From NCBI GenBank assembly GCA_002779455.1, contig PEWM01000117.1:1-15619 (forward strand): a stretch of DNA of 15,619 nt, read 5' to 3'. The stretch comes from Deltaproteobacteria bacterium CG07_land_8_20_14_0_80_60_11 (lineage in GTDB: Bacteria > Desulfobacterota > Desulfobaccia > Desulfobaccales > 0-14-0-80-60-11). The notes below the pieces were generated by a model that did not search any database, was not told where the DNA came from, and worked only from the letters and a program-made list of their open reading frames with translations. Position numbers and translations under genes: made by a program. Positions within the stretch are counted from its first letter, which is position 1, and each line of letters opens with the position of its first letter. Positions 1 through 6,978 of this stretch are shown here, in pieces.

Positions 1-30
1 CATAAAGGAGATAATTTAACCGGAAGAAAT

Positions 31-69
31 CAGCGGGGAAGTAATATCCGCCCGCTGCCGTTTTTCTTT
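31..69 (+). terminator. Probable rho-independent terminator of an upstream gene
   Basis: A 7-bp stem CAGCGGG (31-37) / CCCGCTG (51-57) closes a 13-base loop and is followed, after three bases, by a run of TTTTTCTTT (61-69). It lies between the window edge and the mrp ribosome binding site, so it most likely ends transcription of a + strand gene lying left of the window. It could instead attenuate read-through into mrp. The loop is large, so this is only moderately sure. Confidence 0.5.
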
Positions 70-95
70 GAATACCCTAACGAGGAGCCTGATAT

Positions 96-1373
96 ATGGA
101 TAAATGCACTCACGGAGCCGATCCCCAATCCTGCGGCGAAGACCCCAAGTCTTGCCCGGGGTGCGACCCGGCTCATCATGCCACCGCCAAAGACCAGGAA
201 GAAAGGGAACTGGCCCGGGCCTTGAAGCAGATTCGCCACAAGCTGGTGGTGATGAGCGGCAAGGGCGGCGTCGGCAAGAGCAGCGTCGCCGTCAGCCTGG
301 CCCTGGCCCTGGCCCGCCGGGGCAACAAGGTGGGGTTGATGGATGTGGACCTCCACGGCCCCAACGTCTTGAGGATGCTGGGTCTGAAGCAACCCCTGGA
401 CCTGACCCATGCCCAGTTTGCCCTCCCCCCGGACCTGTTTGACAACCTTAAGGTCATCTCCGTCGAGGCCGTCATGCGGGACCGGGACATGGCGGTGATC
501 TGGCGGGGGCCTTTGAAGCACCAACTCATCCGGCAGTTCATCAGCGAAGTGCAGTGGGGGTCCCTGGACTACCTGGTGGTGGACTCCCCGCCGGGGACCG
601 GGGATGAGCCTATGAGCGTGGCCCAGACCATTCCCGGCGCCCAGGCGGTCATCGTCACCACCCCCCAGGAGATCTCCCTGGCGGACGTGCGCAAGTCCCT
701 CAATTTCTGCGACAAGATCAACATGAAGGTGGTGGGGATCGTAGAGAACATGAGCGGCTACGCCTGCCCTCACTGCGGTAAGGACCTGCCGCTGTTCAAG
801 CGCGGCGGCGGCCAAAAAACCGCCCAGGCCGCCAAGGTCCCCTTTCTGGGGGCCCTGCCCTTTGACCCGGCGGTGGTGGAGGCCGCGGACCAGGGCCTCC
901 TCATGGAGGTAAAGGAGGCCGACAGCCTCTTCCTCCAGGCCCTCAAGCCCATCGTGGATTATATCCTGGAGACCCTGCCCGCAACGCCTGCGGTTACCCG
1001 GGAGCCGGGGGTGATGAAATTCGCCCTGCCGGTGGAAGACGGCAAGCTGTCGGATAAGTTCGGCCACGCCTCCCACTTCGCCGTCTTCACGGTGAAAAAC
1101 GGCGCCGTGGGTTCCAAGGAACTCATCCCCAGCCCGCCCCAGGAGCCCGGGGGCCTCCCCGAGTGGCTGGATGACCTGGGGATAACCCACGTCATCGCCG
1201 GCGCCTTAGGGGAGAAGGCCCAGGGACTCCTGGCCCATAAAGGCATCGAAGTCATCGCCGGCGCCCCCCTGGAAGCCCCGGAGGCCCTGGTGGAGAAATA
1301 CCTTAAGCAGACCCTGACCACCAGCCCCCGGGAACATCCGGGCGGGGGCGGCTGCCAGTGTAATACGGCGTAG
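96..1373 (+). CDS. mrp: Mrp/NBP35-type Fe-S carrier ATPase fused to a NifX-like domain
   Basis: Cytosolic P-loop ATPase of the Mrp/NBP35 family, whose members bind and hand over [4Fe-4S] clusters to target proteins. The 425-residue product has four parts. An N-terminal cysteine cluster (C4, C13, C20, C23) recalls the N-terminal cluster site of eukaryotic Nbp35. A deviant Walker A, GKGGVGKS, sits at 55-62, followed by MDVDLHGPN at 82-90 and VDSPPGTGD at 162-170. The family CxxC is C224-P-H-C227. From about residue 306 to 410 there is a NifX/NifB-type dinitrogenase-cofactor domain, and the tail ends in a Gly-rich stretch with CQC. The start is supported by GAGGAG at 82-87, eight bases before ATG. 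The fusion to a NifX domain is known in sulfate-reducing and other anaerobic bacteria. It stands alone between two terminators. The ATPase assignment is firm; the target of the fused domain is unknown. Confidence 0.93.
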   Translation: MDKCTHGADPQSCGEDPKSCPGCDPAHHATAKDQEERELARALKQIRHKLVVMSGKGGVGKSSVAVSLALALARRGNKVGLMDVDLHGPNVLRMLGLKQPLDLTHAQFALPPDLFDNLKVISVEAVMRDRDMAVIWRGPLKHQLIRQFISEVQWGSLDYLVVDSPPGTGDEPMSVAQTIPGAQAVIVTTPQEISLADVRKSLNFCDKINMKVVGIVENMSGYACPHCGKDLPLFKRGGGQKTAQAAKVPFLGALPFDPAVVEAADQGLLMEVKEADSLFLQALKPIVDYILETLPATPAVTREPGVMKFALPVEDGKLSDKFGHASHFAVFTVKNGAVGSKELIPSPPQEPGGLPEWLDDLGITHVIAGALGEKAQGLLAHKGIEVIAGAPLEAPEALVEKYLKQTLTTSPREHPGGGGCQCNTA

Positions 1374-1396
1374 GTTTTTGGAAGTGCAAAATGAGG

Positions 1397-1433
1397 AAGT
1401 GCTAATCACCTTAAATGATTAGCACTTTTCTTT
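1397..1433 (+). terminator. Strong rho-independent terminator after mrp
   Basis: A perfect 12-bp stem AAGTGCTAATCA (1397-1408) / TGATTAGCACTT (1416-1427) with the 7-base loop CCTTAAA is followed by TTCTTT. It begins 24 bases after the mrp stop codon and separates mrp from the toxin-antitoxin unit. Confidence 0.9.
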
Positions 1434-1472
1434 GGGTAGTTCCTTTCTGTATTTTGCTTAATGACTATCTCC

Positions 1473-1522
1473 TTGACAATCCATTAAAATATGCTTAAAA
1501 ACATAATAGTATGTTTTAATGG
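1473..1522 (+). promoter_or_regulatory. Promoter and palindromic operator of the MerR-HicB/HicA unit
   Basis: TTGACA at 1473-1478 is a perfect -35 box; TTAAAA at 1495-1500 (16-base spacer) is the nearest -10-like hexamer and is weak. Overlapping it are three copies of one AT-rich element: CCATTAAAATATG (1481-1493), TTAAAAACATA (1495-1505), and the inverted copy TATGTTTTAATGG (1510-1522). The outer pair shares a perfect 9-bp inverted repeat (1481-1489 with 1514-1522), and the inner pair an 8-bp one (1498-1505 with 1510-1517) with a 4-base centre. The position, between the -35 box and the Shine-Dalgarno, is where a self-repressing antitoxin or a MerR-type regulator would bind. The repeats are seen directly; the binding protein is inferred. 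Confidence 0.6.
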
Positions 1523-1533
1523 AGATATTAGAT

Positions 1534-2265
1534 ATGAACTTTGGAAGAAATGTTGTCATTGCGGTGACCGGGGTATCGAGAATGCAATTGGAGCACTGGG
1601 CCCAAATCGGGGTGGTTAGCTCCTCGGTAAAATCATCCTCAGGGAAAGGTTCCCGAAGAGAATATTCTTTCGAAGATTTGGTGCAACTTAAGGTGGCCAA
1701 GACTCTCAGAGCCCATGGGATTGGTTTGCCGAAAATTCGGACGATTTTAAGGTTCTTGCGAAAAGGGTTCCTTAAGAAAAGCTCCTCTAACGGCTTGGAA
1801 ACCTTGACTTCTTTGCGAAGAGCAGTGATGGCCCCTCCAGGCCTATTATCTTGTGGAGCTTTAGGTTTTTATGGCGGAAGTCAGGCCATAACCGGGTTGC
1901 GGTATTTAACCAACGGGATTGACACGTTTATTATGACCCGGGATCCGCACGAAGCATTCAATGCCCTAAAGAAGGAATTTGTTTTTTCATTGTCGCTTGA
2001 GGACATAATAGGTGACCTTAAAAAGGATCTATGTCAACTAATTGATCCAAAAGAACATAAAGTTAAAGTGAATAATATGGAATTCACGGTTCTCCTTACT
2101 CCAGATATAGAAGATGGTGGGGTTACCGTCCAGTGCAAAGAAATCCCGGCGGCAATTTCGCAAGGAGACAATGAGCAGGAAGCCATCGACAATATCATCG
2201 ATGCCCTTGAATTGTGCTTAGAAACTGAAAGCTTATTGAAATCTGAAGCTCATCAGGTGCAATGA
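1534..2265 (+). CDS. MerR-type HTH fused to HicB: putative antitoxin/autoregulator
   Basis: A 243-residue protein that appears to join two families. Residues about 8-75 look like a MerR-type DNA-binding domain: an HTH (11-28, with W22 in the second helix), a basic wing with RREY at 41-44, then a helix reading SFEDLVQLKVAKTLR. Residues about 95-165 resemble the middle part of some MerR-like regulators (LTNGIDTFIMTRDP, then a helical segment). Residues 182-233 have the HicB pattern: a strand EFTVLLTPDIEDGGVTVQC, then EIPAAISQGDNEQEAI and a helix ending near 233. HicB antitoxins normally carry a Ribbon-helix-helix or Xre-type domain after the HicB fold, so an N-terminal MerR-type reader is unusual. 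An in-frame ATG lies at 1519, but GGAG at 1521-1524 is well spaced for ATG 1534, so I use that. The downstream hicA overlaps by ATGA. Base composition is much poorer in GC than in mrp or rimI. Expected role: neutralise HicA and repress its own promoter. Confidence 0.75.
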   Translation: MNFGRNVVIAVTGVSRMQLEHWAQIGVVSSSVKSSSGKGSRREYSFEDLVQLKVAKTLRAHGIGLPKIRTILRFLRKGFLKKSSSNGLETLTSLRRAVMAPPGLLSCGALGFYGGSQAITGLRYLTNGIDTFIMTRDPHEAFNALKKEFVFSLSLEDIIGDLKKDLCQLIDPKEHKVKVNNMEFTVLLTPDIEDGGVTVQCKEIPAAISQGDNEQEAIDNIIDALELCLETESLLKSEAHQVQ

Positions 2266-2465
2266 ATCTCACCGCAAAGCACCTGACAAAGATTGCGCTT
2301 AAATTAGGGTATCTGGTTCGGGAGGGGAAAAGACATACCCTGGTCTATCACCCTAATGGGCGATTGGTAACCACCATGCCCCGAGGTAAAATTAAGACCG
2401 GAACGTTGGCTGCCATTCTCAAACAGTTAGAAATAACGGAAGAACAATTGAGAAGGCTTTTATGA
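2262..2465 (+). CDS. hicA: HicA-type mRNA interferase toxin
   Basis: A 67-residue protein with the HicA (YcfA-like) layout: a short N-terminal helix, GYLVREGKRHTLVYHPNG, a strand pair, and the closing GTLAAILKQLEIT helix. HicA proteins use a dsRBD-like fold and a conserved histidine to cleave mRNA; the best candidate here is H25 in KRHTLVYHP, with H30 close by. Length is typical of the family. ATG overlaps the antitoxin stop by 4 bases, so the two are probably translationally coupled. The order is antitoxin first, the reverse of the classical hicAB. The usual Gly-Ser before the histidine reads Lys-Arg here, so activity is likely but not certain. Confidence 0.8.
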   Translation: MNLTAKHLTKIALKLGYLVREGKRHTLVYHPNGRLVTTMPRGKIKTGTLAAILKQLEITEEQLRRLL

Positions 2466-2502
2466 AGTGAACTCAGGATTTTTCAGTTTACTTACCTATA
2501 TT

Positions 2503-2976
2503 TCATCCCTTTTCACCTCCCCAATCCAAAGTCAACAGCAAGGCGTCTTCCTGGGTATCGTCGTAGTAGCGGGGGCGGCGGCCCACTTCTTTGAAGCCGA
2601 AGGAGGCGTACAGGGCCTGGGCCGCGAGGTTGGACGTCCGCACCTCCAGCCAGGCGAGTTCGGCCCCTAAGGTCCGGGCCTGGGCCAGGCCCTCGGCCAG
2701 CAACCGCCGGGCGAGGCCCCGGCGGCGGTGCTCGGGGTGCACCGCCAGGTTGAGGATGTGCATCTCGTCGAGCACGACCCAGAAAATGAGGTAGGCCCAG
2801 GTCTGCCAGGGTTGGGGGGAGGCGGGGCCAATAACCAGCGTGTGGCTGTGCCGATGGCCCAATTCCCCCAGGAAGGACCACCGGGACCAGGGGGTGGGAA
2901 AGGATGCCTTTTCAATCGCCCAGATCGCCGTGACATCCGCCAGGCCGGCCCGGCGGATGAGGACCTCCTGGGTCAT
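2503..2976 (-). CDS. rimI: [Ribosomal protein bS18]-alanine N-acetyltransferase RimI
   Basis: A 157-residue GNAT-family acetyltransferase. RimI moves an acetyl group from acetyl-CoA to the N-terminal alanine of ribosomal protein S18. Visible marks are IRRAGLADVTAIWAIEKASFPTPWS at the N-terminus (the usual RimI opening, given here in its order of motifs), a central strand ending in LNLAVHPEH, the acetyl-CoA loop RRRGLARRLL, and the closing A(L)YxxxGF signature ALYASFGFKEVGRRPRYY followed by EDALLL. ATG overlaps the stop of the EIIA(Man) gene by 4 bases. It is the last intact gene of the - strand operon. Other GNAT specificities cannot be fully ruled out, but length and signature fit RimI well. 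Confidence 0.87.
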   Translation of the reverse strand: MTQEVLIRRAGLADVTAIWAIEKASFPTPWSRWSFLGELGHRHSHTLVIGPASPQPWQTWAYLIFWVVLDEMHILNLAVHPEHRRRGLARRLLAEGLAQARTLGAELAWLEVRTSNLAAQALYASFGFKEVGRRPRYYDDTQEDALLLTLDWGGEKG

Positions 2977-3374
2977 TTCTTTTTGAGGACCTCGCTGGCC
3001 ACGGCAATCCCTTTCTGGCCGGATTGCTTCAGGGCTAAGGCGGCCTCCCGCAGGTCTTGATGATCCCGGATGTGGGCCAGTTTCATAAGCATGGGCAGGT
3101 TGACGCCGGTGACGACCTCCACCTTGCCTTCTTGCAGGAACGACAGGGTGAGATTGGATGGGGTCCCCCCCAACATGTCGGTGAGGATGATCACCCCGTT
3201 GCCGCCATTCACCTGGGACAGGCCGCGCTGGATCTGCTGACGGGAGGCCTCCGGGGGGGCGCTGGGGTCCAGGGACACAGCCCCGATGCCCTCCTGCCGC
3301 CCCAGGATCAGGTCCCAGACGCTCAGCAAAGCCTCGGCCAGTTCCTGGTGAGTGACGATTAAGATTCCGATCAT
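2973..3374 (-). CDS. PTS mannose-class EIIA domain protein
   Basis: A 133-residue single-domain EIIA of the mannose/fructose/sorbose class. These proteins take phosphate from HPr on a histidine; H9 in ILIVTHQELA is in the right place. GVIILTDMLGGTPSN and the segment VEVVTGVNLPML are hallmarks of the fold. ATG overlaps the rapZ stop by 4 bases and has AGGAG upstream in rapZ. No EIIB, EIIC or EIID transporter parts are in view. In many deltaproteobacteria this gene follows rapZ and works with ptsN as a regulatory rather than a sugar-transport PTS. That regulatory role is inference here. Confidence 0.88.
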   Translation of the reverse strand: MIGILIVTHQELAEALLSVWDLILGRQEGIGAVSLDPSAPPEASRQQIQRGLSQVNGGNGVIILTDMLGGTPSNLTLSFLQEGKVEVVTGVNLPMLMKLAHIRDHQDLREAALALKQSGQKGIAVASEVLKKK

Positions 3375-4297
3375 AACTGTTCTCCTGCGGACCGCGGCAT
3401 ATCGCGATGGCTAAGGGTGAACGGATAATTTTCCCGGCTCAGATGTTGCCCCAGGACGTTGGCGATGACCACTGAACGGTGCTGCCCACCGGTGCAACCG
3501 ATGGCCAGGGTGAGATGCGTCTTGCCTTCTTCCTGGTAGTGGGGCAGTAAAAAGTCCACAAACGTGAACAGGTGGTCGAGAAAAGCTTGGGTTTCAGGAC
3601 GATCCAGAATGTATTTCTGGACCCCGGGGTTTTCTCCGGTAAGGGGCTGCAATTCCTCTACAAAGTAAGGGTTAGGCAAGAACCGCACATCCAGCACCAT
3701 GTCGGCTTCCGGGGGAATGCCCTTCTTGTAGGCAAAAGAGATGAGATGGAGCCACATCCTCTGGCGGGGCGCCAGTTCCGAGTATTCATCCTTAATCAAC
3801 TCCCGCAGTTGATGAGGATTGTAGTGGGAGCTGTCGATGATCCGGTGGGCCAGTTGCCGCAGGCCCGTTAGGGAGAGACGCTCCAGGCGCAGGGCCTGGA
3901 CGATGGTGTCATGGTCCGCCAGCGGGTGCTGGCGGCGGGTCTGGCTGAAACGCCGCATTAAGGTGGCGTCATCCGCCTCCAGAAAGATGATGTGAAGATG
4001 GTAGCCCAGCTCTTCGAGGCGGTGAAAAACCTGGCTGAAATTCTGCAGGAAGCCTTCGGTGCGGACGTCCATGACCAGGGCGATCCGGCGTCCGCTCGCA
4101 ACCGCCGCTGACTGCATGTCCAGGAAAGGCAGGAGCAGGCCCAGGGGCAGGTTGTCGACGCAAAAATAACCGATATCTTCCAGGGCGCGCAACACCGTGC
4201 TCTTCCCCGAACCGGAAAGCCCGGTGAGGATGAGAATGGAAAAAGGGGACAGGTGGCGGTGGTTCGATTCCAGGTGTGGACCTGATTCCTGCGCCAT
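3371..4297 (-). CDS. rapZ: RNase adaptor / nucleotide-binding protein RapZ
   Basis: RapZ (YvcJ family) is a P-loop protein. In E. coli it guides RNase E to the small RNA GlmZ and so controls glucosamine-6-phosphate synthase. Here the P-loop GLSGSGKST lies near the N-terminus, followed by ALEDIGYFCVDNLP; the C-terminal domain carries the family signature GCTGGQHRSVVIANVL. I chose ATG 4297 (308 residues), which leaves about 25 residues before the P-loop. A TTG at 4399 would add 34 residues unlike the family and overlap ptsN, so I judge it less likely; the Shine-Dalgarno before 4297 is poor. The gene is followed by the overlapping EIIA(Man) and preceded by ptsN, the usual order. Whether GlmZ-like RNAs exist in this organism is unknown. 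Confidence 0.92.
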   Translation of the reverse strand: MAQESGPHLESNHRHLSPFSILILTGLSGSGKSTVLRALEDIGYFCVDNLPLGLLLPFLDMQSAAVASGRRIALVMDVRTEGFLQNFSQVFHRLEELGYHLHIIFLEADDATLMRRFSQTRRQHPLADHDTIVQALRLERLSLTGLRQLAHRIIDSSHYNPHQLRELIKDEYSELAPRQRMWLHLISFAYKKGIPPEADMVLDVRFLPNPYFVEELQPLTGENPGVQKYILDRPETQAFLDHLFTFVDFLLPHYQEEGKTHLTLAIGCTGGQHRSVVIANVLGQHLSRENYPFTLSHRDMPRSAGEQL

Positions 4298-4373
4298 TTT
4301 TGTCTTATTCAGCGAGCTAAAGAGACCTGGATGGTTGCCATCGATAGCCCGACGAGAATATGCGGACCCAACC

Positions 4374-4835
4374 TCAAAATTCCGCGTCTCGTTCGGCAAT
4401 CAAGCGGTAAATTTCCTCGGCCCCATCGGCCTTCATCAGGTTATCCCGGAAAGGCTGGCTCATGAGCATCCGGGAAATCTTGGCCAGGGCCTTGAGATGG
4501 AGACCGGCGGAGTTGACCGGGGCGAGCAGCATGAAAAAGAGCTGCGAAGGCTTGCCATCCATGGAATCGAAGTCAACCCCTTTAAGACTGCGGCCGAAGC
4601 AGAGCATGAGCCGGGAAAGTTGCGCCAGCTTGCCGTGGGGGATGGCGATGTTATCGCCGATGCCGGTGCTCCCGAGACGCTCCCGGTCCAGGAGCACGTC
4701 CATCACGGTTTGGAGCGAGAGCCCATCGGGACCTGGCGCCAGGGTTTGGGCCAGTTCCTCCAGCACTCCCTTTTTGTTGGTGGCTTGTAAATTGGGCAAA
4801 ATACAATTTGGGGCCAGGAGGTCGATAATTTTCAT
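4374..4835 (-). CDS. ptsN: PTS EIIA-Ntr nitrogen-regulatory protein PtsN
   Basis: A 153-residue EIIA of the fructose/nitrogen class. The phospho-accepting histidine is H67 in GIGDNIAIPHGKLA; the later LFFMLLAPVNSAGLHLKALAKI is also typical. PtsN takes part in a regulatory phosphorelay (EI-Ntr, NPr, PtsN) and affects nitrogen and potassium balance in enterobacteria. GGGGA lies six bases before ATG, and the gap after hpf is 18 bases. Its place between hpf and rapZ matches the E. coli rpoN operon. HPr/NPr and EI are not in this window. Confidence 0.93.
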   Translation of the reverse strand: MKIIDLLAPNCILPNLQATNKKGVLEELAQTLAPGPDGLSLQTVMDVLLDRERLGSTGIGDNIAIPHGKLAQLSRLMLCFGRSLKGVDFDSMDGKPSQLFFMLLAPVNSAGLHLKALAKISRMLMSQPFRDNLMKADGAEEIYRLIAERDAEF

Positions 4836-4853
4836 AACGGTTCCCCGATATCT

Positions 4854-5381
4854 TTATCCCAAATCGGGTTCGACCAGGACATAGTTGCCATCCGGGCGCC
4901 GGTATAAGATATTCAAGTTGCCGCTGGCCACATCGGTAAAGACCAGCAGGCTGTCCTTCCCGCTTTGCATGAGTTCCACTGCATCGGTCAACTGTAGGGC
5001 CGGCACCTCCACCCGTTGGCGCCGTATGGCCGGTAAAGCCCGGACTTCCTCCACCTCGGCCGGCGCCGGGGCAGCCGATCGGCTCCGGTCGCCTTTGGCG
5101 CTCCTCAACTTGTCCCGAAACTTTTTCAACTGTATATCGATCTTATCCATCACCAGATCGATCGCCGCGTACATGTCGGTATTCTCTTCTCTTCCTTTGA
5201 TGAGGTGGCCATTACTGTCAATCGTGACATCCGCCAGATGGCGGAATTTTTCCAGCCCCAAAACGACGTGGGCTTCCACCGGCCCGTCCAGATACCGTTT
5301 GAACTTATTTAACCGGTCGGTCACATAATTCTTTAAGGCCTCAGAGGGTTCAATCTTCTTGAAAGTTACGGATATTTGCAT
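4854..5381 (-). CDS. hpf: Ribosome hibernation promoting factor, long form
   Basis: A 175-residue protein with two domains. The N-terminal half (MQISVTFKKIEPSEALKNYV to about residue 95) is the HPF/YfiA ribosome-binding fold, which sits in the decoding centre and blocks mRNA and tRNA. A charged linker of about 30 residues follows. The C-terminal part (about 120-173, with GKDSLLVFTDVASGNLNILYRRPDGNYVL) is the long-HPF tail that dimerises to pair two 70S ribosomes into 100S particles. E. coli has only the short form in this operon; a long form is usual outside the gammaproteobacteria. GGGAGG at 5387-5392 gives a good ribosome binding site. Confidence 0.94.
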   Translation of the reverse strand: MQISVTFKKIEPSEALKNYVTDRLNKFKRYLDGPVEAHVVLGLEKFRHLADVTIDSNGHLIKGREENTDMYAAIDLVMDKIDIQLKKFRDKLRSAKGDRSRSAAPAPAEVEEVRALPAIRRQRVEVPALQLTDAVELMQSGKDSLLVFTDVASGNLNILYRRPDGNYVLVEPDLG

Positions 5382-5423
5382 TACTGCCTCCCAAAGGGTT
5401 GGACTTGCAGAAAAGCCGGGATC

Positions 5424-6914
5424 TCAAGGGGCATGATTTTCTGGCTGGCTCTTGCGCTGGTACCAGGGTTTCTTGCGTTTACTGGAGGGTAGCACCCCCA
5501 GCATGCCTCGATATTTGGCCACGGTGCGCCGGGCAATGATTACATCCTGGCCCAGCAGATTATCGGCAATCTCCTGATCGCTCAAGGGGTTCTCCGGGTT
5601 CTCGCCGGCCACGAGCTGGCGGATCTTTTCCTTGACGCTCTCCGAAGCGATCTGGTCCCCCAAAGACATGTTAATAGCGCTGTTGAAGAAAAACTTGAGG
5701 TTAAAGACTCCCTGGGGGGTGTACACATACTTGTTGGTGGTTACCCGGCTGATGGTGGATTCGTGCATCTGGACATCTTCCGCTACCTGGCGCAGGGTCA
5801 GGGGTTTCAGGTGGGACAGGCCATGGTCCAGAAAATCCCGTTGGAACCGCACGATACTTTCGGTGACGCGGTACAGGGTCTTTTGCCGCTGGTGGATGCT
5901 GCGAATAAACCACAGGGCGTTATCCAGGTGCTTCTGAATATAACTCTTGACCGAGTCCGGGAGTTTATCGGGACCTCGCAAGGCCTCCAGGTAAAAGGTG
6001 TTAACCCGCAACTTGGGCAGGCCGTCATCGTTCAGCCGGATCACGTAGTCGTTCTCCACCTTTTCCACGTGGACGTCGGGGCTGATGTAGTCCGGCTCTT
6101 CGGCGTCGAAACCCCGGCCGGGCTTGGGCTCCAGGTTGCTGATGAGGTCGCCGGCCTCCACCACCTTCCCGATGGGCGCCTTCAGGTCCCGGGCGATGGC
6201 CTGGTAATTTTTGTTCCCCAGATTGTTCAGGTGGCGGTCGATAATATTGAGCACCAGGGGATCCTGGATGCCCAGGATCTTGAGCTGCAACTGGAGGCAT
6301 TCTTTCAGGTCCCGGGCGGCCACCCCCGGAGGGTCGAAGCCCTGGACGATCAACAGGACTTGCTCCACCCGGGCCGGGTCGACCCGCATCTCATCGGCGA
6401 TCTCCTCCACCGTGGACCTGAGATAGCCGTCTTTGTCCAGGTTGCCGATAATCATCACCCCGATATTATCACCCTCTTGATCCAGTTCGGCCATCCGGAG
6501 TTGCCAGATGAGGTGGGATTTCAGGGTGGTTTCCTGCGCATTCAGGGACTCAAAGGGGAAGGCTTCCCGTTCTTCGTATTCTCCCATGGGGGGCGGCATG
6601 AGCCGATCCTTCAGGAAGCTGTCCCAATCCCATTCCTCCGCGGCGGATTTGGCTTTGCCGTCGCTTTTGGCCTCCTCCGGTGACGATTCATTGCCATTGG
6701 CATAATTTCCCAGACTGAACTCATCCGCTCCTCCCGCCGCCTTTTCTTCTTCCAGCTGATCATCTTCCAGGACCGGGTTGGTTTCCAGGGCCTGGGTGAT
6801 CTCCCCCACCAATTCCATACGGGAAAGTTGCAGCAGCTTGATGGCTTGCTGCAATTTCTGCGTCATGATCAGGGATTGCGTAAGTTTTAAGCTTTGTCTG
6901 AGTTCTAAGGCCAT
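5424..6914 (-). CDS. rpoN: RNA polymerase sigma-54 factor RpoN
   Basis: A full-length 496-residue sigma-54. Region I is Gln/Leu-rich (QSLKLTQSLIMTQKLQQAIK), the part contacted by AAA+ activators. An acidic, low-conservation region II follows at about 52-115. Then come the core-binding region and the HTH that reads the -12 element (TLRQVAEDVQMHESTISRV). The RpoN box ARRTVAKYR is at 461-469 and reads the -24 element. The factor needs bacterial enhancer-binding proteins; one such activator is encoded at 11307-13097. The gene follows lptB after 64 bases and precedes hpf, as in many proteobacteria. Confidence 0.97.
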   Translation of the reverse strand: MALELRQSLKLTQSLIMTQKLQQAIKLLQLSRMELVGEITQALETNPVLEDDQLEEEKAAGGADEFSLGNYANGNESSPEEAKSDGKAKSAAEEWDWDSFLKDRLMPPPMGEYEEREAFPFESLNAQETTLKSHLIWQLRMAELDQEGDNIGVMIIGNLDKDGYLRSTVEEIADEMRVDPARVEQVLLIVQGFDPPGVAARDLKECLQLQLKILGIQDPLVLNIIDRHLNNLGNKNYQAIARDLKAPIGKVVEAGDLISNLEPKPGRGFDAEEPDYISPDVHVEKVENDYVIRLNDDGLPKLRVNTFYLEALRGPDKLPDSVKSYIQKHLDNALWFIRSIHQRQKTLYRVTESIVRFQRDFLDHGLSHLKPLTLRQVAEDVQMHESTISRVTTNKYVYTPQGVFNLKFFFNSAINMSLGDQIASESVKEKIRQLVAGENPENPLSDQEIADNLLGQDVIIARRTVAKYRGMLGVLPSSKRKKPWYQRKSQPENHAP

Positions 6915-6978
6915 CGGTTCGCCTTATGCAAAAAATTCGCCGGAATGAGAACCCCGGCCGGTGGCGGGATGCAAACTA

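Noticed and set aside
30..1190. A 386-codon open frame on the - strand opposite mrp
   Set aside because: It is the antisense of a clear gene in GC-rich DNA, full of Gly, His, Leu and Gln runs, with no domain pattern.
3371..4399. Longer rapZ from TTG 4399
   Set aside because: The extra 34 residues do not resemble the family, the start overlaps ptsN, and the Shine-Dalgarno is badly spaced.
5763..6683. A 306-codon open frame on the + strand opposite rpoN
   Set aside because: Antisense shadow; low-complexity His/Val/Gln-rich sequence without motifs.
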